From Chromera velia (lineage: Eukaryota > Sar > Chromeraceae), in contig JAHBMJ010003798.1 of the NCBI GenBank assembly GCA_018398765.1, positions 22,406-86,405 on the forward strand: a DNA stretch of 64,000 nucleotides, written 5' to 3'. The position numbers and the translations under genes are program-made. The notes beneath the pieces were generated by a model. It saw nothing but the letters and a program-made list of their open reading frames with translations, was not told the origin of the DNA and made no database searches. This document shows, piece after piece, positions 41,129 through 51,806 of the stretch (the first letter of the stretch is position 1; each line of letters begins with the position of its first letter).

Positions 41129-41320
41129 CGTGACTGACGACGATTGGCAATAAATGGAGAGCCTAAGTTTTGAAATAAAACTCTATATAAACAAATTTTT
41201 TAGACTGAACCGAATATTTTTTTTTTTAAATAGATAAATAAATAAATCCAATTGTCACGCAGTTAAACCGTCACAGCAGTACGGTCACACACAATTAGAA
41301 TGGTTACACTTTAATTAAAT

Positions 41321-42386
41321 AGGGGCCATATAAAAATTCATTTGCGTGCTAATAGCATGCAAACGGGCTCTTAGGGGGGGGGNGGGGGGGGGGGGGGTCT
41401 TTGCGTGCCATCGAGCCTTTTTTTGGTATTCATCTCAGTGGGGTCTGATGGACAAGCTGTAAGTGCTCAATTTTAATCCCTATGGTTGCCACATAAAAGC
41501 CACTAAATGGTTTCTCCAGATGTTATCTGGTTCTGAAGCACCAGAGGTCTAAAATTTTGAAAAATTGTCTGACATTTTCATTCCCCCTCCACGATTCCCT
41601 CATCCCCCCCCCTAACAAGTCTCCTCTGATGCCCTGCAGTGCTTTAGATGCTTTAGTCAAAGAATTCTGGTACAGACGCCCTTGTTAACTGTTCGTCTTG
41701 TGAGGGGGAGTGGATCTTTGGGGAATCTGCGGTCTCGGTTTTTCGTTTTTCATACTGAGTCTCAGTCTGACTCTCTTCGGAATCCCCTTTTGGTGGGGTC
41801 ATGCTCATGGACATCTTGTCACTCATTAACTTTCAGAGCAGCACGCACCTTTCATAAGCTCAAGAGGCCATACCATGGTGCCCCGACTTCTGCCCGCTCC
41901 GGGCACTACATTTGTTATGGGAAGAGGGGGGGGTGGTGGCGGTTTGATTGTCTAGGTTCACCTCGAATTGAAGGAGGACTGGGCAACCGGGATGTCCTCG
42001 GGCCGGGGGGACTGTTTGGTGGAAATAACAAGCCGATCGAGGACTACACGTCCTCCCTTCTCATGTATCACAGGAAAGATGATCTAATGCCTGCACACTT
42101 TGCCCGGGCCGTTTGATCATTAAATTATATTAAACAAACCTGTCGCAGATGTGTGTTGATCGCATAATTTTTGCATAATGATTCAAATTTAGGTTTTTAA
42201 TAAGTTTTTAACTTAAGTTTTAGTGGTTGTTCAACATGATTTTGGACTCTAAACGGTAAAAAAGTTAGTATCAAAAAAATTGTTTTTTAAGAAAAACATT
42301 TGCGTGCCGAAACAAGAAGGTCTGGGGGGAGAGGGGGGGGTCTTGCGTGCCATTGGCACTCAAATAAATTTTTACATGGCCCCATA
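41321..42386. mobile_element. Inverted-repeat element carrying a USP gene fragment
   Basis: Left end GGGGCCATATAAAAATTCAT (from 41322) is inverted at the right end as GGGGCCATGTAAAAATTTAT (minus strand from 42383). Both continue with GTGCYAATRGCAYGCAA and a G/C-rich run. The interior holds part of a ubiquitin protease reading frame. No transposase. This is the arrangement of a gene-capturing non-autonomous transposon. The left G run contains an N (41383). Target duplication not resolved. Confidence 0.65.
41682..42116 (+). pseudogene. C-terminal fragment of a ubiquitin-specific protease (USP/UCH family)
   Basis: The frame has no ATG. It ends with SGHYICYGKRGGWWRFDC, matching the USP His box (SGHY.AY.K..G.W..FDD), then SSLLMYHRKDD, matching the terminal A/Y-x-LFY+R motif. 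The Cys box and most of the catalytic domain are missing. It sits inside an inverted-repeat element, so it is most simply a captured piece rather than a working gene. Confidence 0.6.
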
Positions 42387-43276
42387 ATACTATTGTAAAA
42401 GCTTGTTTGGAAGTATAAGTTTCAGTAACTTTACTAGAAACCTCAAAGTTTAGCTTCAACCTCTACCTTCAACCTACGGTATATTTTCTATCGAATCGTA
42501 TTATCTAGTAACCTTTTTTTGCTGGAAATCATTCGCTAACTTTGAAATCTGTTGATGATCGACATTGACCAACCTGGTGGTCGACGTGTTCCTAGATATT
42601 CTTAGACGTGCCAGTGTTCACTGGACAGTGCATTCGGCGTCCGTTTGATTCATACATTTTTTTTTTCAAACATGCACTTCAAAGTAGCTGTTGAAAGAAC
42701 TTCACTGCGCTCAAATTGTTTTGATCAATTGGGAAAACGATTTTTCGTCCGCTCAGTCTTCCGTTTGCTCGCCTGCATGGATTTGCGCTGCAATTTTGCA
42801 GCACGCCTCTGAAATTGTGTCTCTCACTCTTTCTAACTGAGATTGCCTCCAGGTGCAATCGCCCCGGACTCCATTTGTTCTGTGGTAGACCCCGTTTGAA
42901 ACACTCTCTTTTCGTTTTCCTCAACACTACTTTGAACCTCTCTCTGCATAAATCAATCTGACACACGGAGACAGACCGACAAACAAGAAAAGCACTGCCT
43001 TATCACTTCGGGCTCCATCTTTTGTACATCGGGAACCTTCTCTTCCACCTGTCTCGGTTTCTATGCACATAAAGTTTGTCATTGCCCTTCCCATTGTTTC
43101 TTTCTTTCTCGAATCTTCCGACCTCTCTCCTTCACTGAAGCAACCAATGAAGCAGATCATAACTCACACCAACCCCCCCAGGACGGATGAATACTGGAAG
43201 ACCTTCAGAACTCAAAACGACAAAGTTGGGGAAATCATTCACTCCCTCACTTCCCCCCAGGATTAAATAAGCTCGG
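42387..43276. other. Gap before KMO 3' end
   Basis: AT-rich to about 42680, then mixed. No supported gene; probably holds the KMO terminator. Confidence 0.5.
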
Positions 43277-43540
43277 TCAGCTCCTCTTCGCTGCCCGCAA
43301 GGCCGCATACACTCCCAAACCCGCCGCCATCAGCAGCCCCAGAGAGGCCCCCACGTCCAGAGAGACCTGCAGAAGACGGTCCTGTCGGTCCCTCCGTCGG
43401 ATCACCTCACTGTAGGGGATACGGGAGAACGCCACCATGGTGTACTGAGGAATCCACACAGAAGGCAGGAGGGCGTTGAGAAGACCGTCCACCTTCTTTT
43501 TCAGAAGGAAGGACATCGACGCCACCTGCACTCACAAATT

Positions 43541-43575
<35 letters not shown>

Positions 43576-44474
43576 ATTCGGGCTTCTTCAATGCATTGTG
43601 TACTCTCTCTGGGCCCTGTCCGTTTCTCTTTCTCGTGAGATGCACCTTCCTATGGCATTGTGGAGCGGACTCCCTTCGAGCCTGATGTGAGAAGATCGAA
43701 CGCTGTGAAGTCGTGGCCGAGAGACCCTTTGACTGACTGACTGATTCATCGAGTGATCTGGTGAGGGAGTGGGTGAGCGAGTGAGTCAAGGAATCAGGAA
43801 CTGCGATGAAAGGCTCTGCGAGAAGGAAAGAGGAAAGGGAGGCTGCTTGACTGGGTGGATGGAAGACCAATTAATTACCCTCACTCACCTTCGCTCGCAT
43901 TTCCACGTAGTTCTCAAGGGACAGCTGCACAATCGCGTCCGCATCTGCAGTCAGGACAGAAAAGCGAATACAACAATACAACTGGATCAAGCAGAAGAAA
44001 AAGAGGACATCGAACTGTCAACATGTAAAAAAAAATCGCAGCGCAAACAGCAATGCAAGAAAAAAAAATCACTTTGCGAAAACCCCAAGTCAACGAAGAG
44101 CTGTGGGCCGACAGAGACAGAACGAGGAGGTGATGCCGTCTAAATAAGACATCGGGGCGCTTTCCTCCCTATGTAATGTGCCCCCTTCCCCCCCCCCAAG
44201 TGAGACGGCGTACAGGCGTACACAAGCTCACCCGGTTTTCTCTTTTTCCCAAAAGCCGACGCCACCTCTTCCATTTTCTTCCCCCTCATTTCTCCCCTGA
44301 GAAGATCCGAAAAGACGAACACGTCCTCCAGACCACAATTCATTCCCTGCAGGAAGGCAGAAACAAAGGGCGGTCAATTCTATGTTTCATTGAGACAAGA
44401 TGACTGCCACATCGGGAGGGGCCCTCTTTACATGTTCCGGCACAGAGCTGCTTTGAAAGCAGGGACAAAAACGG

Positions 44475-44507
<33 letters not shown>

Positions 44508-46500
44508 AAAAAAAAAAGAGAGAAGCAATCAGATGAAGAAACGAAGAGAAAGGGGGAGAGGAACAAGCAGAGAAGCAAGCAAGAAGAGGGGACAAAAACC
44601 CGTGAATGCAACATGCAGACAGACCTGCCCATAGAAAGGAACCATACTGTGGGCAGCATCTCCCATCAAGCAACACCTGCATGCACACACGCATGTAAGC
44701 AAAGGCGGCCATTCATGCATGCATGTATGCGGCCAGCTCTACATTCATCCATTTCATTCTTCTTCCTTTGGAAACGCTCGTCAGACAGACCCTGAAGGAC
44801 AGAAGAAAGGGGCATGCAACGAAGAGGCGGCAAAGTGGAAGGGGAGAAACCAGCGGGGGGGTAAAACTCGAGGGAGTGGACAGACGACACGAGAAGACGA
44901 GAAAGAACCTCAACCAGGAGGGTGAAGAAGACAATCTCTGTTCTCGGCAGCCCTCCGTCCTTCCCTCCTCTCCAGAAACGTGTCCACGCACGAAGTCCTG
45001 CTCTTTCCGTCTTTCTCTCGTTCTGCGTGTCTGTCTGTTTGTCTGTCGCTGATTCTGACTCCCGCTCTCTCTGGAGAGGGTGGGTGGGTAGGAGCCAACC
45101 CTTCCGTTTTCTCCTCTGCTTTTCTTTGGAGGCCTTCTCGTGGTTCCTGACTGACTTCCCGTAAGCAAAGGGCTCGCACTTCATCATTGCTAGAGGCGCT
45201 GTGGGGTTCTGTCTGAAGTCCGACAGGAGGTGGTCCTTTCCTGCAACGAGGGGCAAAGGGGAGAGTGCCAGTTGAACGCAGGTGGAACAGAAGGTGTCAA
45301 CGGGAGACGGGAAGAGAAAAGAGAGACGGAAAAGGAGTCCGGGGAAGGAACGTCGTTCGACGCGCTCTCCGCAAAAGGGAGACGAAAAAGAAGCGAGGCC
45401 ACAGAACAGTCTGTAGCTCAAAAGCAACCCCAGCCAGCCAATCCACCGACCAATCAGAGTGAGGGCATCGGGGTAGTGTTCCTCGAAGAAGGCGATCACC
45501 TCCTTGTCGCTGCCTGCATCTAGACTTTCCAGAATGTCCATCGGCATGAACAGCGTGAGGGTAAAGGACCCGTCCAGGTTCGGGAGGGCAATCAGCATGA
45601 AGGACCCCCGAGGCCAGATGTGGAGGTGGTGCACCGCCATTTTGTACTTCGGGGCTTCTGTTCCGTTCCGGCAGAAGGAGGGCCCTTCATGTGCCGGTCC
45701 CTCTCCCACAGGCAGGATGGCCAGTTCCTTGTACCCATGCTCGATATACTCAACAGAGTAGTTCATGCGACATGCTCGCTGCAAAGGGTGAGTGAGGAAG
45801 CGCGGCATCAAGGTCAGTCAATCGACAAGGCACTGGTAACAGTTGCTTGTGCTCCCCCGAGCTGCAAGACAGAGAATTAACCATCGGAAAAAGGAAAGCA
45901 GAGAAAGACGGAAACAGAAAACCGTCCACGATTTGGAAGGAAGGCCGCTTCACTGCAGGAACTGCCACTTATGCAGAAACAGAAACAGTTTCACTCACTC
46001 CCTCACTCCCTCACTCACTTGCATTGCGTTCCGGACTGCCGATCTGAAGCCGTCGCACCCGAACACAAAGCCCCCCTCCACGCGAGCAGCACCCCCCTCT
46101 TTCCCCCCCGCCTTGCCTCCCCTTCCAGTGCCCCCCGAAGACTCGTCCTCAATCGGGGCGAACTCACAAGAACCAGACGCAGCGTCCAGAGAGAGAAGCT
46201 TGTGACGGAAGAAAACCTCCACGTTGTTCTCTGCAGCTGCGGCTGACAATAACCGCTCGTTGATCATTCTGCAAGCAGGCAGGCAAACCAGCAACGAAGA
46301 CAACCGTTGGTGTACTTTTAGAATCACATCTCAACATCGATCGCCCATTTGTTCTCTCTCTCCCTCTCCCTCTCCCCAGCTCTCTCTGACCGCCTGCCAT
46401 GTCTCCCTCCCCCCCCGCTTCTCCGTCTTTGAGTGAGTGGGTGAGTGTGTGTGTGTGAGTGTGAGTGTGTGTGTGTGTGTGGGTGTGTGGGCGTGTGGGC

Positions 46501-46531
<31 letters not shown>

Positions 46532-47530
46532 CGTGCTGTATGAAGGCTTTCAATGTACATATTTGTGCATGCGTGTACAAGAATGGGCACCCTGCATGGA
46601 CTTCCAGCAGAGATTCGAAGAGACCAAAAATAACAAATCAAACGTCTTCTTCTTCTTCTCCTCCTTCTTTTTCTTCTTCTTCTTCGAGGCTTAGGAGAGC
46701 AAGTCAGAAGGCACCTTTTTGACCCAGCAGATCAGCTGCCTGTAGAGGACAATCCGGGTACCCACCCACCTTCTGCTGACGGAGTAAATGCACTGCACCC
46801 CCTTTCCGTAAGGCACAGCATACAGCTGGGTGGTCCCGTCTGTCTCCTTCTTGTGGATCATGCGCGAGTACATCTGCAGTCATGGAGAATCAATCGTGTG
46901 GAGATTTGTCGGGAGGGAACAAAGAAAGATGAAAACCCACTCAAGTCTCACAACCGTCCGGGAGAAAACGGGACCGACATCGGAGTGTGAGGAGACGGGA
47001 CTAGAGAATCTGCATGTCCCAGCAACAGCCATGCAGGTACCCTGCATTGAGGGGAGTTGCAGAATTTCAGACAGTTCTCAGACGGATCCAAAGGTTCAGT
47101 GGAGGGACGGAGACAGTGACAGAAACAGGAAGTCAAAGAAAAGCATAGACAAAACCAGGCAAGGCCATGATGAAGGACTCACAGGAACTCCATGCTTGAG
47201 GACTTCCTCCTCATGTCCAATCAGCCTCAGAGCATTCCGCCCTCTTTCCGAAAGCGCAAAGTTAATACTCCGTCTGCACATAGCCAACAAAGGCACAAAA
47301 GAGACGCACTCGTCAGAACCCGAACGGTAGAACTGATCCTTCGAGGAGACGGGAAGCACATCAGTACCGTTGTTCTTCCGGACTCACCCCTCATAAAGCG
47401 ACGCTTTTCTGATGTCGTCTCGCTGTTCGAAGAGCTTCACCTTGAAGCCCTGTTTGGCAAGAACTGCCGCCTGCAAACATCCGACAGGCCCCCCTCCAAT
47501 CACGACTGCGGTCTGTTCTCCCGTACTCAT
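43277..47530 (-). CDS. KMO: Kynurenine 3-monooxygenase
   Basis: Ten exons: 47530-47388, 47273-47183, 46873-46770, 46268-46019, 45778-45451, 45240-45156, 44676-44625, 44346-44232, 43944-43889, 43525-43277. The sum is 1473 nt, exactly 490 codons plus stop; human KMO has 486. Residues 9-18 are the FAD dinucleotide motif (VVIGGGPVGC), followed by GRSINFALSERGRNAL, RMINERLL, FVFGCDGFRSAVR, LHIWPRGSFMLIALPN, the second FAD motif CLMGDAAHSMVPFYGQGMN (about 335-353) and a C-terminal hydrophobic helix (LGLLMAAGLGVYAAL) that would anchor it in the outer mitochondrial membrane. It hydroxylates L-kynurenine to 3-hydroxykynurenine with NADPH and O2, leading to NAD or xanthurenate. Starts 635 bp from the divergent Sua5 gene. 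Three donors are GTCGGT, GTCAGT and GTCTGT. Confidence 0.95.
46438..46535. repeat. GT microsatellite in KMO intron 3
   Basis: (GT)n with GTGAGT and GGGCGT interruptions. Confidence 0.95.
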
Positions 47531-48165
47531 TCCCACCACTGCACCTTGTCGGATGGGCTTCTGCAACGATTCTCAACAAGTCAGATCAGTGCAAACGAAC
47601 AAAATCCAGGAAGCACAATAGTATTCTGTGACGGCGTAACGGTTGCAAGTGAGCAGCATCTGTGGTTGTACCTTCATCATGCAGAAGTTCATCTTCAGCT
47701 CCGTCCTATACCGTGTCTTGGCGCGCATTGCGCCCGCGGCACCTTGAGTCTGCATGTCCCGCCACAAAGTGCGCAAAAAATATTCGGAAGTTAACTGTTA
47801 ACCGATTTTCAGACTGACGGCCAGGTGGACACAAATGGACAATCCATGAAATGCATTCATGTGCACTGGGTTCACCTGGGCAAACCAAAACGTTGCGGTC
47901 TCTTTCCCTCGCATCTGTGGAAGTGGATGTGCTCGCCTGAGCTGTGCTTGATGAATCTTGAGGGAGTTCGGCTTCAATGCGTTGTTTGTGGGTGTTGTGT
48001 CTGTTGCCGTCTCTTGTGATCGACTCTGCTTCTTTCTCTTTCAGTCGGCACAGGAGAAAAGAGGAGCAACAGAGAACACACCTTCCGTTCTTCATCTCCC
48101 AAACAAGCCGTCTTTCTGCGGACCGTACTCGCAGGTCAGCTTCTCAGTCAATCGAACGTCTAACC
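47531..48165. promoter_or_regulatory. Shared divergent promoter region KMO / Sua5
   Basis: 635 bp between two start codons pointing away from each other. No TATA box can be assigned; a 5' UTR intron for Sua5 is possible. Regulation inferred from position only. Confidence 0.4.
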
Positions 48166-49653
48166 ATGTCATCCGACGAACCTCCCCGTGTAGAGAAGGG
48201 GAAGGTGGTTGTGTTGCCGTCTGATGCGGCAGAAGCCTCTTCGCTTTTCGAAGAACTGGGAGAGAAAATTCGAAGTGGGGGGCTGGTTGCCTTCCCAACA
48301 GAGACTGTGTATGGTCTTGGGGCAAATGCTCTGAACAAGACCGCCGTGCTCTCTATTTTCACAACCAAGGGGAGACCCCTCAGCGATCCTGTCATCTGTC
48401 ACGTGGCAAAAAGGGACGATGCGCTCTCTCTTTTGGATATTTCTGAAGAGGAAAAGGCCCTCTTCATTGTGCTCACGGACGCGTTCTGGCCGGGGCCCCT
48501 CTCGTTGGTGGGGCGGGCCTCTAAAATCGTGCCGCCGGTTGTGACGGCATCGTCCGGATTCGTCGCAGTCAGGTCAGTCAAACGACGTGGGAGTGAGCGA
48601 GGCGACTTCTAAGTCGTGATGTTTTTCCCTTGAAACTCCCTCACTTGTACTGCGTTTGCTTGCAGAAATCCCGTCAGCCTCCTTGCAAGAAGGCTGATCG
48701 AGTCCGCGGGGGTGCCTGTCGCCGCCCCCTCTGCGAATGCCTTTGGTCGCATCTCTCCCACCACGGCATCGCATGTGTGGAAGAACTTTGCTGAACACCC
48801 CGTGACAGTTCTCGACGGGGGTCCGTGTCCTGTAGGGATCGAGTCGTCTGTTGTCCGTCTGGAGCTTGCAAGCCCTGCTGAGACGGGGGTAGATGGAGGG
48901 AAGTCGTCGGGCCCTCCCCGTCTCCTCTTATCAGTGCTCAGACGGGGGGCTGTGACTGCAGACATGCTCAGCAAGGCTGTGAGTGACGCGGCGTCTAGAT
49001 TGCCGGAGGGGTCTGCTGAGAGGGCTGTGTTGGAGACGGTAGAGGTGTGCGTGTCGGCAAAGATCGAGTACACCATGAACCCCCAAACCGAAAAAGAACA
49101 AACGAGTTACATAAGTCCGGGTATGATGCTGTCACATTATTCTCCGAAAGTACCGACTTATTTTGTCACAGAGGCAGAGGGACAGGCGGGGGGGGATGAC
49201 TCTTCGAGGAAAGTGGGAGGGCAGGCGGGAGATGGGGAGAGGGCTGCGTCTGTACCAACCTTGGATCCTTCTGAGTGTCTGCTCATCGATCTTGGCACAG
49301 AAAGCGGAAGCAGGCTGTCGTCTCTTTTTGGTGCAAATTTGAAAATGGACTTTGCCTCTTCCTCTTCTTCCCCCCCCCCTTCTGGAGGGACAGGAGAGAC
49401 TGGTGGCTCCCCTTCCGCTTCTTCTGCTGCTGTGGCCTCTTCGGGTGACGATGATACAGAGACAGAAAGGCTGGAGAAGGTTGCTGCCTCCCTTTTTGCA
49501 ACTCTCCATGATGCAGAGGAACAGGCTCAAAGGGGAGGCTTGAAGGCAATTTTGATCACACACCTGGGAGAATCGGATCTTCAGGGCGTGGGGGAGAAGG
49601 GGCTCGCTATTTATGATAAACTGTACAGGTCGGTGTATTTCTTTGTCGGCTAG
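48166..49653 (+). CDS. SUA5: Threonylcarbamoyl-AMP synthase (Sua5/YrdC)
   Basis: Two exons, 48166-48572 and 48666-49653; 1395 nt = 464 aa plus stop. It makes threonylcarbamoyl-AMP from threonine, bicarbonate and ATP, the first step of t6A modification at A37 of ANN-decoding tRNAs. YrdC domain: GGLVAFPTETVYGLGANAL, KGRPLSDPVICHV, FWPGPLSLV, then VAVR across the splice site, AGVPVAAPSANAFGRISPT and GIESSVV. The Sua5 C-terminal domain starts after the conserved linker ISPGMMLSHYSPKVP (GMKYRHYSP in other members) and contains a long Ser/Gly-rich insertion. Start chosen because the frame upstream lacks conservation. Donor GTCAGT. Cytosolic or organellar location cannot be told; no clear transit peptide. 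Confidence 0.93.
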
Positions 49654-49678
49654 TTAATTTTATCCGTCCATCCTCTCC

Positions 49679-49757
49679 TTTCTTCTTTCTTTTTTTGTTT
49701 TTTTTCTTTCTTTCTTTCTTCCTTCCTTCCTTCCTTCCTTTCTTTCTTTCTTTCTTT

Positions 49758-49793
<36 letters not shown>

Positions 49794-50071
49794 TTTTTTT
49801 CTTTCTGCCCTTCCTCCTTTCTTCCTTTTCTGCTTCCTTTCTTCCTTTCTTTCTGCCCTTCTTCCTTCCTGTCTTTTCTCATTTCTTTCTTTCTTTCTTT
49901 CTCTTTCTTCCTTTTCTCGTTTCTTTCTCTTTCTTCCTTTCTTCCTTTTCTCCTTTCTTTCATTCATTCATTCATTCATTCTTTCTTTCTTTCTTTCATT
50001 CTTTCTTTCTTTCATTCATTCTTTCTTTCTTTCATTCTTTCTTTCTTTCTTTCTTTCTTTCTTTTTTTTTT

Positions 50072-50119
<48 letters not shown>

Positions 50120-50170
50120 GCTTTTTTTTTTCTTTCTTTCTTTGTTTCTTTTTTTCTTTCTTTTCGCTTG
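49679..50170. repeat. Long polypyrimidine (CTTT)n tract
   Basis: About 490 bp of T and C on the plus strand with almost no purine until 49960. Frames through it give only Phe/Leu/Ser or Lys/Glu/Arg repeats. Confidence 0.97.
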
Positions 50171-50639
50171 CTTGCTTCCTTTCTGCCTTCTGTCTGACTG
50201 TCGGACTGTCGGACCTGGGTATCTGTATTCCTTCCTGTTGCTTCCACGACTATACCAAAGGCGAAGTCAAGCAAAATTTGCGGTCGGTTGAATCTTCATG
50301 TGGGCTTGTTATCATGGTACTGCCATCAACGAAGACCACCGCTGTACACTTGCCGTTCTCTCTCATGTTTGCAGGGCATGTTCAGGTCGAATGATGACCC
50401 TCTTCCAGCTCCCCGATGCGGGTGGCAGCGGTGGAGAAGAAGGGGAAAACTCAGAGGCGTTTCAGAGAAAGAAACGGGCACTGCTCAGTCTCGACGTGCC
50501 TTGAATGATTTACATAGGCTTAATAGATACGTTAAAGGCAATAAACAATTTAGAAAACAAATTTTAAGTTGGACTTCCTAGATTCAGACTTAAAAATTTA
50601 AGTAAAAATGCATTCAAAGTTTTAACTTAGATTTTAGAG

Positions 50640-50985
50640 GATAAGTGATAAAGTAAGTAAGTGATTGATTGATTGATTGATTGATATGTTCCGCCCTAGT
50701 GATAAGTGATTAGTGGTGCCCTAGAGCACTGTCGCCGTTTTATCTTATAGAGGTCGCCCCCACAAATGGCAAGGGGGTGTACCTCATCACTGAGGCTCAG
50801 ACCATACCCCGTAGCCGTCCTGGTTTCCCAGGCCGCTAACAAACAACAATCTGTCTGTGCTTTACATACTGTGGTCAATGGGCTGCTTAGAAGGGACTGT
50901 TCCAAAAATCGATCCAATGACATAGGACGAAAGGACACTTTAGCTTTAATTGTGCACGCCCTCTTTCTAGAGATAGTACTTAGCT
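50640..50985 (-). mobile_element. LINE 3' end, short truncated copy
   Basis: 50704-50980 matches 59106-59345 (GTGGTGCCCTAGAGCACTGT; CTAACAAACAACAATCTGTC). On the minus strand it ends in a (TCAA)n tail seen here as (GATT)n at 50662-50685. Five-prime truncation and a simple tail are typical of non-LTR retrotransposition. Confidence 0.75.
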
Positions 50986-50989
50986 AGGG

Positions 50990-51800
50990 GCCAACCATAT
51001 ATAGGCATGCAGTGCTAAATGCAGTGTTTGCTAGAGTGTTTGTTTAGCTAGGCATTTCATGCAGTAAAAAAAACAACTCGGCACTAAATTTTGAGACACT
51101 AATTCAAATTTATACGTACTCAGTGTCATCTTGTTTAAAAAATCTTAAAACTCTTCGTTAAAGGCTTAAAAGCTGAAGCTTAAAGGTAATAAAGTATACA
51201 TAAAGTTGTCATAAACGTAAATACATAATAGTATATACATATAATAATAATATATACATTTCTGCTTTTCAATTACTTTCTTTTAAACATAGCTAGAAAC
51301 ATAGAGTACTACATAGAGTATGGACTAGCAAACATGTGCAGTCTATGGTGTATGTAGTTTTTGAACAGTCAATGCCACTGACCATACATAAAGCCGTTGG
51401 ACCGAATGGATGAACGCCAACAGGCAACTCAAACAAACTTGAAGGAATTAATGATGCAACAAGTAGCCAGGGTCACTGAATTGGCGCTCCTCACTTCTAA
51501 TGAGACAGCGCCCCGCAGCTTTCCTGCCTGCACGTGGCGTTGCATCACTCTTCCTTGTTTCCTCAATCCTTTTTGAAAAGAGGGAAAGAGAGAGCGCGAG
51601 GGAGCTAGAGAGAGAGAGGGAGACCGGATTCCTATGCAAACATTCGGCAAAACCATTTAATCGTGGGTCTGGCACACACCTCTGAATCAGGCTTTCATCC
51701 ATTCATTCGAACAGTCAGCCAACCCATCGTCTTTTCCTCAAACACCTGTTGAACTCCCCGCCCCGACCCACCCCAAAGGAATAGAACACAAATCTTTTGT
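50990..51800. other. Gene-free AT-rich stretch
   Basis: ATA-rich around 51180-51260, GA run at 51585-51620. No gene seen. Confidence 0.5.
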
Positions 51801-51806
51801 ACAAAT

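Noticed and set aside
44666-45811. 381-residue minus-strand frame
   Set aside because: It starts in a KMO exon but reads through introns 5 and 6; the spliced model matches KMO throughout, the read-through does not.
49695-50291. 198-residue Phe/Leu/Ser frame
   Set aside because: Translation of the (CTTT)n microsatellite.
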